Origin: Acholoe squamosa
Lineage: Eukaryota > Annelida > Polychaeta > Phyllodocida > Polynoidae
NCBI GenBank assembly: GCA_949317995.1
Contig: OX439047.1
Span: forward strand, 48,557,505-48,621,504
Direction of reading: 5' to 3'
Length of the DNA stretch: 64,000 bases
Shown: piece by piece, positions 12,260 through 21,802 of the stretch
Layout of the letters: each line of letters opens with the position of its first letter
Numbering within the stretch: the first letter of the stretch is position 1
The notes under the pieces: model-generated
The model's database searches: none
What the model was told of the DNA's origin: nothing
The model's input: the letters and a program-made list of their open reading frames with translations, nothing else
Made by a program: the position numbers and the translations under genes

Positions 12260-12293
12260 AGAGATATGAAGATACATGTATCTTCATATCTCT
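12260..12293. repeat. Perfect 34-bp palindrome
   Basis: The left half AGAGATATGAAGATACA is followed with no spacer by its exact reverse complement. Less perfect symmetry extends outward: GCATGC occurs at 12238-12243 and again at 12304-12309, flanked inside by TTAATCA-like and CTAATTA-like bases. It can extrude as a cruciform. Confidence 0.9.
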
Positions 12294-12622
12294 GGCCTAA
12301 TTAGCATGCTTTCGTCTCAAAGTATTGACAATGGTCGCAAAATGTGCATGTGTAGTTACTATTTACAGTGCATGTCGTTGGCCCTTCCCAGAATGCAAAT
12401 TATTTTTAAATTGGATAGATATAAATACATATGTATATTTAGAAGGTGCACAATATGTCCTTAAAAGTTTCCTTTGTGATGGAGATTTTATTGAACGGGT
12501 TGATATATGGACAACCTTCTCAAAGAATCAAACATAAATGCGAGATTTCCTCCCAACGCTGCAACGATCTCTACAATTCAGGTACATGTATAAAAGTCAC
12601 TGGTCAACCGGTATGGCCTATT

Positions 12623-13094
12623 GCCCAAAGCTCCACTAGGCGGCACGGGGCGGCAACGTCACAGGCGCCACAGGTTTTCCTTGCAGTGGGGTATCCTTTC
12701 TGCTTGCCAGTACAGGTAGGCAGCGTTTCGCGTCAATGTCGCGGCGATGTTGACGCGAAATTGCCGCGACATTGACGCGAAACGCTGTGTTCCTGCATTG
12801 ACAGGCAGAAAGGATACCCCAAACATGTGACGCTGCCGCCCCATGCCACTAATGCCAAGGCTCCACTAGGCGTCACGGAGCGGCAGCGTCACGGGCGGCA
12901 CAGATTTTTCTTGCATTGGAGTATCCTTTCTGCCTGTAACTGCAGGAACGCAGCGTTTCGCGTAAATGTCGCGGCATTTTCGCGGCGACATTGACGCGAA
13001 ACGCTGCGTTCCTGCAGTGACAGGCAGAAAAGATACTTTAAAGCATGAAAAACCTGTGACGCTGCCGCTCCGTGACGCTTAGTGGAGCTTGGGC
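12623..13094. mobile_element. Two tandem foldback elements of about 230 bp
   Basis: Copy 1 (about 12627-12855) and copy 2 (about 12857-13092) each fold back on themselves. The outer arms carry CTCCACTAGGCG and GGAGCGGCAGCGTCAC; the inner arms carry CAGCGTTTCGCG and GTATCCTTTCTGC with their complements. The outer ends of the pair are also complementary (GCCCAAAGCTCCACTA at the left, TAGTGGAGCTTGGGC at the right). The sequence is GC-rich and CpG-rich against AT-rich surroundings. There is no coding capacity. A third, half-length piece follows at about 13095-13170. They look like a MITE or foldback family; no target duplication is clear. Confidence 0.75.
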
Positions 13095-13170
13095 TTTAGT
13101 GGTGCCCTGGCATATCCTTTCTGCCTGTCAGTGCAGAAATGCAGCGTTTCGCGTGAATGTTGTGCATAAA

Positions 13171-13860
13171 TTATTGAATTGCAAAGGAGCTCTGGTAGTG
13201 TAGCCGTGAAACTCTAGGGGGCGACGTAGTAGCGCTTGCTCTTCAGGTGGCTGATGTACACGTGTCCTTAGGGTCCGCTTCATATATTGTCCCCTTTAGG
13301 AAGAGGGCATTCAGTAGGCTATATGCTATTGAACAACTTCATCTTTCCAAACCATGTGTTCTCCAATTTATTATCATACATACCGCAAGGGTACTACCAA
13401 CTTTCTATTTCATAGTCATCTTTTGCAATGCCTCAGTTAAAATGTATGTAAAATTGTAGTTAAGACACTGGGGTTGATCATGATGCCAAGGTCTATGATG
13501 TGATAAATTGGTCCATAAGTGCAGATATACACCAAGTTGGTCACTGTATTTAATATACGGCAGTCTGCTTTCACTATGCTGGTTACAATGACTAGACGAG
13601 GTGTACACAAAATGTATACCTCACTCATAACACACTTGACAACCACTCAAACAATACACAACCTAGGGAATGGAGAGGGTGTGTATGTGCTCAGTGAATC
13701 GCATCCATAATAGAAAGTAGTGGGATGCAATAACAACCAATGCGAATATTCCTTTAATTAACTGCAATACGGCATGTATTTCCTTTGGCTTGGCAGCCAA
13801 GTGTGGTATGAATCCACCCAGCAAATTGTCGTGATTCCTCGTCAACCTGTGTGAAGTGGC
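13171..13860. other. Stretch with no recognised gene
   Basis: About 0.7 kb of single-copy-looking sequence between the foldback pair and the next minisatellite. Short overlapping open frames on both strands have no recognisable motif. Confidence 0.4.
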
Positions 13861-13861
13861 T

Positions 13862-14490
13862 CACACATGTCGCTAGATGGAACACGACGTCGCTATAGCA
13901 CAAGATCACCAGGAATAGCAGTGGTGGTGATCACATGGCCTCACCTCAGATGGCGAGAATGGTGATCACTCAGACTCACCAGGGATGGCGACGCAGGTGA
14001 TCACTCACCTCGCTAGATGAAACACGCACCTCCTCATAGTGCATGTTCACCAGGGATGGCGAGGATCGTGATCACTCATCCTCACCAGGGATGGCGACAT
14101 GAGTGATCACTCATCCTCACCAGGGATGGCAACATGAGTGATCACTCACTTCGCTAGATGAGATGCACACCACGTCATAACCCACGTTCACCACAGATGG
14201 CAAGGATCTTGATCACTCACACTCACGGGGGATGGTCACTCAGGTGATCATTCATCTCGCTAGATGAAACGCACACCATGCCATAATGCACGTTCACCAC
14301 GGTTGGCGAGGATCGTGATGACTCACTTTCACCAGGGATGGCAAGGCGGTTGATCACTCACCTCACTAGATGAAATGCGCACCACGTCATAGCGCAGGTT
14401 CACCATGGATGGCGAGAGTGGTGATCACTCAGACTCACCAGTGATGGCGATGCTGGTGATCACTCATCTTGTTAGATGAAAAGCTCATGA
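13862..14490. repeat. Higher-order minisatellite rich in GTGATCAC
   Basis: A large unit starting CGCTAGATGAAACGC recurs at about 13871, 14008, 14152, 14256 and 14367, with a trace near 14470, giving spacings of about 137, 144, 104, 111 and 103 bp. Within each unit a subunit, CACCAGGGATGGCGA followed by GTGATCACTCA, occurs one to three times, which explains the variable length. The perfect 8-bp palindrome GTGATCAC recurs throughout. Confidence 0.8.
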
Positions 14491-14849
14491 TCATCAACAT
14501 TGGTAATCATGCAGCCTCACATCTGCCAGATCAATATATGTTTTGCCAGAGAAGGTATTGCCATATGTATCTTCCCTCTAACCACAGACAAGGTGTTCAT
14601 GTAGATACTTCCTTATGTATTTTTCCTGTAACCAGAGAAAAGGTGTTTATGGATAGTTGCTTTTATTTTAGAGACACCTCTATCTAAATTCAATTGATAT
14701 TTTCTCTATATAATCTTGTTTGATTCAAGCCTGAAGTATTACATGGAAATCAGTGTGCAACAAAGCACATTTGATAAGTATGGGACTCATACTTCATGCC
14801 CACACTTCCTAGATAGGCTACATGTTGAACAGTGGTGCTGTCTCAACAA

Positions 14850-15560
14850 CTTTGGCAATGGTGGTGATAAGTTGCCATTCTGAGTGAGAGTGAGTGACAG
14901 ATGATGCAATCCTCAGAGAGCATTGACTTGGAGTGACACAAATTCACGCATTGAGTGAGACAAAGGCTGGCAATGGTGGTGATAAGTTGCCATTCTGAGT
15001 GAGAGTGAGTGAAAGATGATGCAATCCTCAGAGAGCATTGACATGGAGTGACACAAGTTCACGCATTGAGTGAGACCAATGTTGGCAATGGTAGTGATAA
15101 GTCACCATTTTGTGTGAGAGTTGATGCCAGTGGCACGGGAGTGGTACATAATCACACAGTGAGTGAGATCCATGTTGGCGATGCTTGTGATAAGCCGCCA
15201 TTCTGAGTGAGAGTTGACAGGCAGTGGCACATATTGACAGAGTGAGTGAGATCCATGTTGGCGATGGTGGTGATAAGCTGCCATTCTGATTGAGAGCTGA
15301 CCGGGAGTGGTACATAATCACACAGTGAGTCAGATCCATGTTGGCAATGCTTGTGATGAGCCACCTTTCTGAGTGAGAGTTGACAGGCAGTGGCACATAC
15401 TCACGCAGTGAGTTAGATCCATGTTGGCGATGGTGGTGATAAGTCACCATGCTTTGTGAGGGATGACAAGGGATGGCACATACTCACGCAGTGAGTGAGA
15501 TCATGTTGGTGACTGTTGTGATAAATTGCCATGCTATGTGAGATTGACACACAGTGGCGA
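14850..15560. repeat. Tandem repeat with unit length changing from about 116 to 83 bp
   Basis: The core TTGGCAATGGTGGTGATAAG recurs at about 14852, 14967, 15082, 15175, 15258, 15341, 15424 and 15506. The first spacings are 117 and 115 bp, then 93, then 83 bp. The 83-bp form lacks a block that contains GATGCAATCCTCAGAGAGC in the first two units. Open minus-strand frames through it merely mirror the repeat. Confidence 0.85.
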
Positions 15561-15779
15561 AAGATGACACAGTGAGTTATCACTCAAAAAGGAGTCACCA
15601 TTGATGACCAATCATGGCGACAGATAACGACAATTTGCTGGGCATTAACACCACTACAAATTGCACGACACCAGTGTATGTGCTTTTCGGTAACCCATGC
15701 GTAGAGTTGAACATAGACGTCGTAGCCAATCAGACTAACATATCCATCAGTTTTATAACACATTTTTGATTGAATCACC

Positions 15780-15780
<1 letters not shown>

Positions 15781-15852
<72 letters not shown>
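15781..15852. repeat. (ATC)n microsatellite
   Basis: Twenty-four uninterrupted ATC trinucleotides. Confidence 0.97.
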
Positions 15853-15854
<2 letters not shown>

Positions 15855-16020
15855 CCCATTTGCCCTGTCACTTTGAAAATAATTCTTTGTTATTGTATAC
15901 ATGGATCTGCTCTATATAACATACTATGTATAATCGTCACACTTGTTGATAAGGAGATGGATAACAAATATGTCTTTCTTGTACATTTTGTACATGTAGC
16001 TCTGTTAAACCCTTATCTAT

Positions 16021-16160
16021 ATTCAAACACCTTTAACCACCTATAATATTGTCCCTCACATTGAACCTACAAACACCTTTAACCACATATAATATTGCCT
16101 CTCACATTGAGCCTACAAACACATTTAACCAGCTATAATATTGTCCCTCACATTAAACCC
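16021..16160. repeat. 46-bp satellite, left block (3 copies)
   Basis: Units containing ACACCTTTAACCACATATAA and TATTGTCCCTCACATTGAGC. This block is cut off from the main array by the element at 16162-16870. Confidence 0.9.
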
Positions 16161-16161
16161 A

Positions 16162-16870
16162 CACTGAAAATAAAGACTAGTAGAAAAGTGACCAGTGCAG
16201 ATGAGTTTAGGTGATCATTTATGATAGATGACCAAAGGTCATCATTTTGATCTCCTTATTTCTGCCACCAGGGGCCCCTACTATCCAATTATCTTATAAT
16301 TATATGATTAATACCCAAGGACATGTATTGATTTAAATCTATACTGTAGTATTGATAATTGAATAAATGGATAGCATTGAACATGTGAACATGAACGATT
16401 TATTTTACAAAACAATTCTTTTGTTAAAAGACCATGAAAGTGAGACAGATACATGAAGAGCTTAGACACCTTTTCTGTTTCAAAAGTTTCAATCAGAAAT
16501 ATGAGAACAACCACCGATCAGTAAAATGCAAACCTATACCACATGGGGTCAATTCTAAAAGGGTGGATATACTCCAATGACATTCCTGCATGGATAGGGG
16601 GGGATTCAAGAATTAATCTTAAATTCTATTGTTTAAGCCAACTAGCAGTAAAATAAAAGGAAAAATAATCAAAATGATCACCCATGTCATCATTTTAATG
16701 AATCTGTGTTTTGCTAAATAATGTGAAAAAACAACTAATCAATTTGATGACTTAAAGTGATCACATATGATCACCCAAAGATGACAAGAGTGCTCCCCCC
16801 AGTCCTCGTCATTTTGATCACCCTAAAGTGATAACTACTAATCACTTTTTTCAAATATATATTTTCTGTG
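16162..16870 (+). mobile_element. MITE family T, copy 1 (TA-type, mariner-like), inside the satellite
   Basis: A 709-bp element with terminal inverted repeats of roughly 55 bp: CACTGAAAATAAAG at the left and the complement of CACAGAAAATATATA at the right, both continuing with an AAAAGTGA-like and then a GGTGATC-like block. It sits in one monomer of the 46-bp satellite; TA follows it and CA (probably a mutated TA) precedes it. It shares its body (TTTCTGCCACCAGGGG region) with the inverted copy at 24201-24926. No transposase is present. Confidence 0.75.
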
Positions 16871-16872
16871 TA

Positions 16873-17299
16873 CAAACACCTTTAACCACACATTTTATTG
16901 TCCCTCACATTGAGCCTACAAACACCTTTAACCACATATAATATTGTCCCTCACCTTGAGCCTACAAACACCTTTAACCACATATAATATTGTCCCTCTC
17001 CTTGAGCCTACAAACACCTTTAACCACATATAATATTGTCCCTCACATTGAGCCTACAAACACCTTTAACCACATATAATAGTGTCCCTTACATTGAGCC
17101 TACAAACACCTTTAACCACATATAATATTGTCCCTCACATTGAGCCTACAAACACCTTTAACCACATATAATATTGTCCCTCACATTGAGCCTACAAACA
17201 CCTTTAACCACATATAATATTGTCCCTTACATTGAGCCTACAAACACCTTTAACCACATATAATACTGTCCCTCACATTGAGCCTAAAAACACCTTTAA
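16873..17299. repeat. 46-bp satellite, main block (about 9 copies)
   Basis: Nearly identical 46-bp monomers (CCTACAAACACCTTTAACCA followed by CATATAATATTGTCCCTCAC and ATTGAG). The array resumes for about one monomer at 18041-18085 after the piggyBac-like insertion. Confidence 0.93.
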
Positions 17300-18036
17300 C
17301 CCTTTCGTGCCCAGAATTATTTTCAGAAAGCTGATTTATTCAACAAACTTGACATAATGGAGGCCATTACCTATATGATGTCCAGATTACAGCACTGATT
17401 CAAATGGTAACAAAGAGGACAGTAAAATAGCTTTCACAAAATGTAATATGAAGCATAGGTTAGATTATTATATATGAGGATGTACAAAGGAATGATGATG
17501 GCACAAACAGTTTAAATGGGCTGATTTGGATGAAGGTGCCCAGAATATCATGTTTTTCTTTCTCTTTTTTTTTCTTTTTGGTGGGTAAATGGCTATTTTC
17601 AATTCAGAAAATGTTATTTTAACATTTCAAACACAGCCATATTGATGGAAATTGAAAATATTATGTACCATAATTGGGAAAATTGAGAAAATTGCATAAG
17701 AATAATTATTTCATCGATATTTTTGGGATCATTATCAATATTTTCTTGAATATAATGAATTTTCTGTATTTTCCTTATTTTCTAATGGCCAGAGAGCGCA
17801 CTTTTTATGTATTTAAGCCTATTTTCAACTCATTATTTTCTGCAATAGGGCCTATAAATAATTACATACCGAATGTTCCCTGGCAAATGTGGTATTGCTG
17901 GAAAGCCCTTGACATTAGGAGTCTTCTGGTGTTAGAATTATCTTAATCTGGTAAATATTAAACTCGTGGTTCTCTGTTGAACAGATATATTATACATGCT
18001 AAAGAGCGCATGTTTGCTATTCTGGGCACGTAAGGG
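17300..18036. mobile_element. piggyBac-type MITE, 737 bp, TTAA target duplication
   Basis: Starts CCCTTTCGTGCCCAGAAT and ends ATTCTGGGCACGTAAGGG, an inverted repeat of about 18 bp with one mismatch. It is flanked by TTAA at 17296-17299 and 18037-18040. The insertion splits a satellite monomer exactly at its TTAA, so the empty site is known. A TTAA duplication and CCC-starting ends are hallmarks of the piggyBac superfamily. The 90-codon open frame inside (17674-17946) is hydrophobic, AT-rich and unlike a transposase, so movement would depend on a partner enzyme. Confidence 0.88.
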
Positions 18037-18040
18037 TTAA

Positions 18041-18085
18041 CCACATATAATATTGCCCCTCACATTGAGCCTAAAAACACCACTA
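18041..18085. repeat. 46-bp satellite, right remnant
   Basis: The remainder of the monomer interrupted by the piggyBac-type element (CCACATATAATATTGCCCCT and CACATTGAGCC), after which the satellite ends. Confidence 0.9.
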
Positions 18086-18935
18086 TGACCATCCATGCCT
18101 CCTGTTCCACCAGACTGGCACGGTCCCGTGTGTCTGCAGTGCTGAGCAGCTCAGTGGTAATCATGTCTCAGGCAGATGCTTCATACGTCCTGCTCGTGGA
18201 CCTGCTCCCATGTCCTGGCGTAGGAGGAGCGGTCCAGCTGTGTGACTGTAGCCGCCTGTAAAGGCTGTACTCAATGAGCAGCTCCCCGAGCAGTTCATGG
18301 TTTTGCTCTATACCTACATACAGCCCACTGAGAAACACGACGTGGAGGGATAGCGTTATAGGGCCCTGGTGGTGGTGATATCCAGCTGCTCATGGCTCTG
18401 GTGGGTTACAAGAGCTGCTCAGTGAGTGAGTGAGAGACTCTGGTTGTAACAGCGTCCCAGTACTGAGCTGCTCATTAAGCAGTACAATTTGAGCTGCTCC
18501 GTATACAGTACAAGTTGGCTGAATGGAGCGTGAGGCGGAGATTGTCTTGGATGATGCAGAACGGTGCCCTGCCTGCTACTAGTGCCGCCTGCTGGTGGTG
18601 GTGCATGGCTGGGAGCACAACTACTGCAGCCACCACCACCGCCACTTCTCCCTACCACCACTATCTAGTCCCCAACATCACATTTTAAATGAGGATTAGG
18701 AGATGGAGCCTGCTCTCCACACCCATCCTTGTACCCATCGTCCACTGACTCACAGCTCTGTTGGGCATATGTAGGATTGTGCAGAAGGAAAAGTGGGCAA
18801 TCCGGCACAATGTGATTTCGCGGATAATTGGTTATTTCCCCTCTTCTTTTCTTTCTTTTTTGTTGTGAATAGGTATTTCATTTTTTCACCGTGTTTGGTT
18901 TATTTAAAGAAAAAGTAGTTGAGTGGCCGTACAGT
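18086..18935. other. Stretch upstream of the NALF-type gene; no gene
   Basis: No coding region is supported. The part 18144-18499 holds five copies of GAGCWGCTC (18144, 18276, 18412, 18465, 18491), the densest cluster in the window after the LTR-element interior. The segment 18800-18935 is AT-rich and leads into the TATA-like site. Confidence 0.4.
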
Positions 18936-18940
18936 CAGAC

Positions 18941-18948
18941 TATATAAA
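18941..18948 (+). promoter_or_regulatory. TATA-like box, candidate promoter of the NALF-type gene
   Basis: TATATAAA followed by GGCAG, after which the sequence turns sharply GC- and CpG-rich (GCGGCGCGCCACGTCGACC). Its place 1.8 kb before the first coding exon fits a promoter with a long leader, but no transcript evidence is available and the real start site could lie elsewhere in the CpG-rich tract. Confidence 0.35.
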
Positions 18949-19183
18949 GGCAGTATGACTTGCAGTGCGGCGCGCCACGTCGACCTGACGACGTTGCTGC
19001 AGCGCTTCTGTTATCTCTCCCCTATCCAACCTTCAAACACACACCTTTGGTCATGGAGGAGGCAACAGCCGTCTACATAATGTACCGTGTGTATGGTATA
19101 CATAAAAGAATCTAACCGACCTTCTCACGACAACTGGCTGATAGGTTGGGATGGCTGGTCGTACGGCGTGGTCCACACCTCCA

Positions 19184-19192
<9 letters not shown>

Positions 19193-19250
<58 letters not shown>
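19193..19250. repeat. (CT)n microsatellite
   Basis: Twenty-nine CT dinucleotides following a C run. It creates an artefactual (Arg-Glu)n frame on the minus strand. Confidence 0.97.
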
Positions 19251-19252
<2 letters not shown>

Positions 19253-20093
19253 GCCTCCTGAAAACTGACCTGATCATTAATCAAATGGGCTAATTCCTGG
19301 AGCATGCGCAGCAGTCTACCCTGTTGCAAATTTGCAAACATGGCGGCCGTAGCGTGGCCATGGTGACCGAGTGGATGGAGGCAGTGTAGTGTGGTGAGGG
19401 ACGACCATTGGGCGTGGCCATGTACTAGTTACCATGTGGACTGAAGGCCCCTTCCCTCCAACCAGCCGCACCACACATATATTCTGTACCACATCCTCCT
19501 CTATTAAAGCAGACAGGGGTTGCTGACAGTGTCTAACATTGCTTCTACTACTTCCACCACTACAACTATCACTGGTGCCGAGCCGCTCACTGCGCCAGCG
19601 CACCGCCTAGTCTCGCCTGCCCACGTCTCCGCGCGAGGAAACACGAGAGAAACTAGGGTCGGGCCTGGCACAGGAGGCAGTGCGTATATGGGCGCGTGTG
19701 TAGACCAATGTCTATGTGAGGGAGGGAGTGGTGAGCGCATGAGGCATTAGAGCTAGCAGCAGCAGTAACAGCAGCAGGAGGAGCAGGAGACAACCGTGGA
19801 GGAGGCCAACACTGAGGTGGTTGGAGTCTGGAGGAGCTAGAGAAGGGGCAGCCAGCAGGACATTACCCCTGGAGGCAGGCCATCGTCCTTCCCAGACTCT
19901 GGAGGACAAAGCGGTGGAAACCCTGGAGGAGACAAAGGACTAGGACTATGCTGCCTACGTGTCTTAAACCAGCAGTGAAAGGAGCACAGGGACCCTAGCA
20001 GGAGGAAGCATGGTGGACTCTTCAATTCATGGTCCAGTCGTCCCGAGCCCGTGCTTCTACTGCCCGCCTAGTCTCTACCGTCACCGCAGTTTG

Positions 20094-20135
20094 AGCAGCA
20101 GCAGCAGCAGCCGCAGCAACAGCAGCAGCCCTACA
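20094..20135. repeat. GCA/CAG-rich tract in the leader
   Basis: An interrupted run of AGCAGCAGC-type triplets (with CCGCAG and AACAGC interruptions). A second, similar run lies at about 20484-20515. Both lie outside the coding frame of the NALF-type exon. Confidence 0.8.
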
Positions 20136-20776
20136 GCAGTCTACGCTGTTGATGACATCGGGTCGCCTGCCGACCCTGTTGTCGCCCCCTCTGGTGCAGA
20201 AGACGCTGTCAATGCTGCTACAGCGGCTGCCGACCTCGGCGCCACCACCTCCACAGCCGCAGCCCACCACTCTACCAACGACGACGACGTGCAGGGTGAG
20301 GGCCCTGCCGTCCGCGTCCACCAGACCGGCACCGGTGGTGGACCGTGCCACTTCCGCCAGTAAACTGTGGGCATAGATGTAGTCGTCCCAGTCATCAAGC
20401 CACCTCTCGCCTGCCACTACCATGTGGCTTACTGCGGGGAAATCAGGAGAATCCGCAGTAGGCCTTCTAGCACCAGTTCTAACAGCAGAAGCAGCAGCAG
20501 GAGCAGCAGCAGCGGCCGAGGCAGCAGAGCCCTGCCCAGGAGTGGCGCTGTGGCGGTGCCAGTCTTCCGACGTCGGCCGTTTGCTGCTGGGTGGCGCGAG
20601 GCGCCATCGTCGGGCCCTGCGGCGGTCGTAGCCCGGATAGTGCGGCCCGCCCGCCCGCCGACCCCCCACTCCCCCACCCCACCCCAGCCTGGTAGAAACC
20701 CCCAAAATCGCCAACACACACACACACACTTTTAGTTCTTTTCGCGCCGCAGTAACGTTGTCAATGAATCAAAAAT

Positions 20777-21796
20777 ATGACATTTGCGTGTTCGGGTGAT
20801 GGAGAGCCGTTGTATTGGAAGCCCCTTCTTCTCTCAACAAGACGGAGTCCTCGACTGAGGAGTGTGCAGCGTGCGGTGGTACTCCTCTTCCTTCTTGTCA
20901 GTCATTGTGCGTGTGGAACATCGTTCCTAGCGGGCCCCGAGCGAAGCATGGTCACAGGTGGCAGCAGCAGTACAAAAAGCAACAACAACAACAATAAAGA
21001 TATTCACAGCAACAACGAAAACAACAACAAACTACATAACTACATTCATAATACTAATGGTGATGGTGATAACCAACAACAGCAACAACAACAACACCAA
21101 CGACATTCACACCTACCATACCAACAACATTCACAACAACAAATACAACAACATTCACAATTGCAACAACAGTTGCAACACTCTCTACAAACACAATCAC
21201 ACTATTACTATCACCAATATAAACAACCCCAATCACAAACATACCCACAACAACAACATCAACCATCACAACAAACATCGCCACAACAATCACAAGAACA
21301 ACAAAAGCAACAATCATCATCACCATCACAACAACAACAGCCACCACAGTCACAACGACAAAAACGACAAGACGAGTATTCTGATGTCCGAAGCCCCCTG
21401 TGGCTTCAGGATTCAATAGAAACGTGCACAAACAGCACGATACAGCAGCCCCCCTCGCCCGGGCCCCCCGCCCCCTCAGAGGAGGCTCCGTCCCAGTGCC
21501 TTCAAATCGACCACGACTTCAGTAAGGACATCTGCAAAGTAAAAACAACGGAACGTAACAGAGAGATGAGGAAGGCTAGGCTGGCGTTCTGCGACAGCTT
21601 TCTAGTGTATAACATGGTGAATGGCTTGTGTAGAAATCCCAGTTCACTCTCGCCGCACAAGTGTGAGCGATGCTTTGAGAAGTTAGAGCGTTTGGACGCA
21701 GAAGTGAGGGATAATTACGCCGTGTTTGAGGATATCCTATCACGATACGATTGTGAGACGAGTTTCTCTACACACTGGAACTGCACGCATTGCAAG
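20777..21796 (+). CDS. First coding exon of a NALF1/FAM155-type NALCN channel auxiliary factor
   Basis: 340 codons from ATG to a splice donor. Residues about 33-47 (AVVLLFLLVSHCACG) form the N-terminal hydrophobic segment. Residues about 66-196 are Asn-rich then Gln-rich with His and Ser. From about 205 a cysteine-rich extracellular domain begins: LWLQDSIETC, then QCLQID, DIC, LAFCDSF, KCERC, YDC, NC and HC (C217, C241, C253, C272, C285, C296, C299, C326, C336, C339). The FC-x-S-F...NG...CxxC followed by an acidic helix and paired Cys matches the FAM155/NALF family, which also has an N-terminal membrane segment and a Gln tract. These proteins bind the NALCN sodium-leak channel and help its folding and surface delivery. 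NST (219) and NCT (335) are possible glycosylation sites. An in-frame TGA twelve bases upstream fixes the start. The rest of the Cys-rich domain must lie in later exons, not found here. Confidence 0.85.
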
Positions 21797-21802
21797 GTGA
21801 GT
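21795..21802 (+). promoter_or_regulatory. Splice donor ending the NALF-type exon
   Basis: AG|GTGAGT, a near-ideal donor. It lies just after the NC-x-x-C pair. The 13 residues read past it before the stop are intron. Confidence 0.85.

Larger units (their letters stand above)
18961..20776 (+). other. GC-rich leader (probable 5' UTR) of the NALF-type gene
   Basis: About 1.8 kb of GC- and CpG-rich sequence with no frame leading into the coding exon: an in-frame TGA at 20765-20767 precedes the start codon. It contains several upstream ATGs with open frames (for example 20010-20363 and 20367-20735), a CT microsatellite and two GCA/CAG-rich runs. TTCTTTTCGCGCCGCAG ending near 20752 resembles a splice acceptor, so a leader intron is possible. 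Minus-strand open frames across the CAG tracts are composition artefacts. Confidence 0.45.

Noticed and set aside
16873-17299. 46-bp direct repeats as a possible CRISPR array
   Set aside because: No unique spacers, the monomers abut directly, and the DNA is eukaryotic.
19051-19341. Minus-strand frame with an (Arg-Glu)n run
   Set aside because: Created by the CT microsatellite.
20022-20729. A 235-codon minus-strand frame opposite the NALF leader
   Set aside because: GC- and CAG-rich composition opens several frames here on both strands; no recognisable domain.
20958-21431. Alternative frames through the Asn/Gln region (Asn/His-rich plus frame, Val-rich minus frame)
   Set aside because: Shadows of the low-complexity part of the NALF-type exon.
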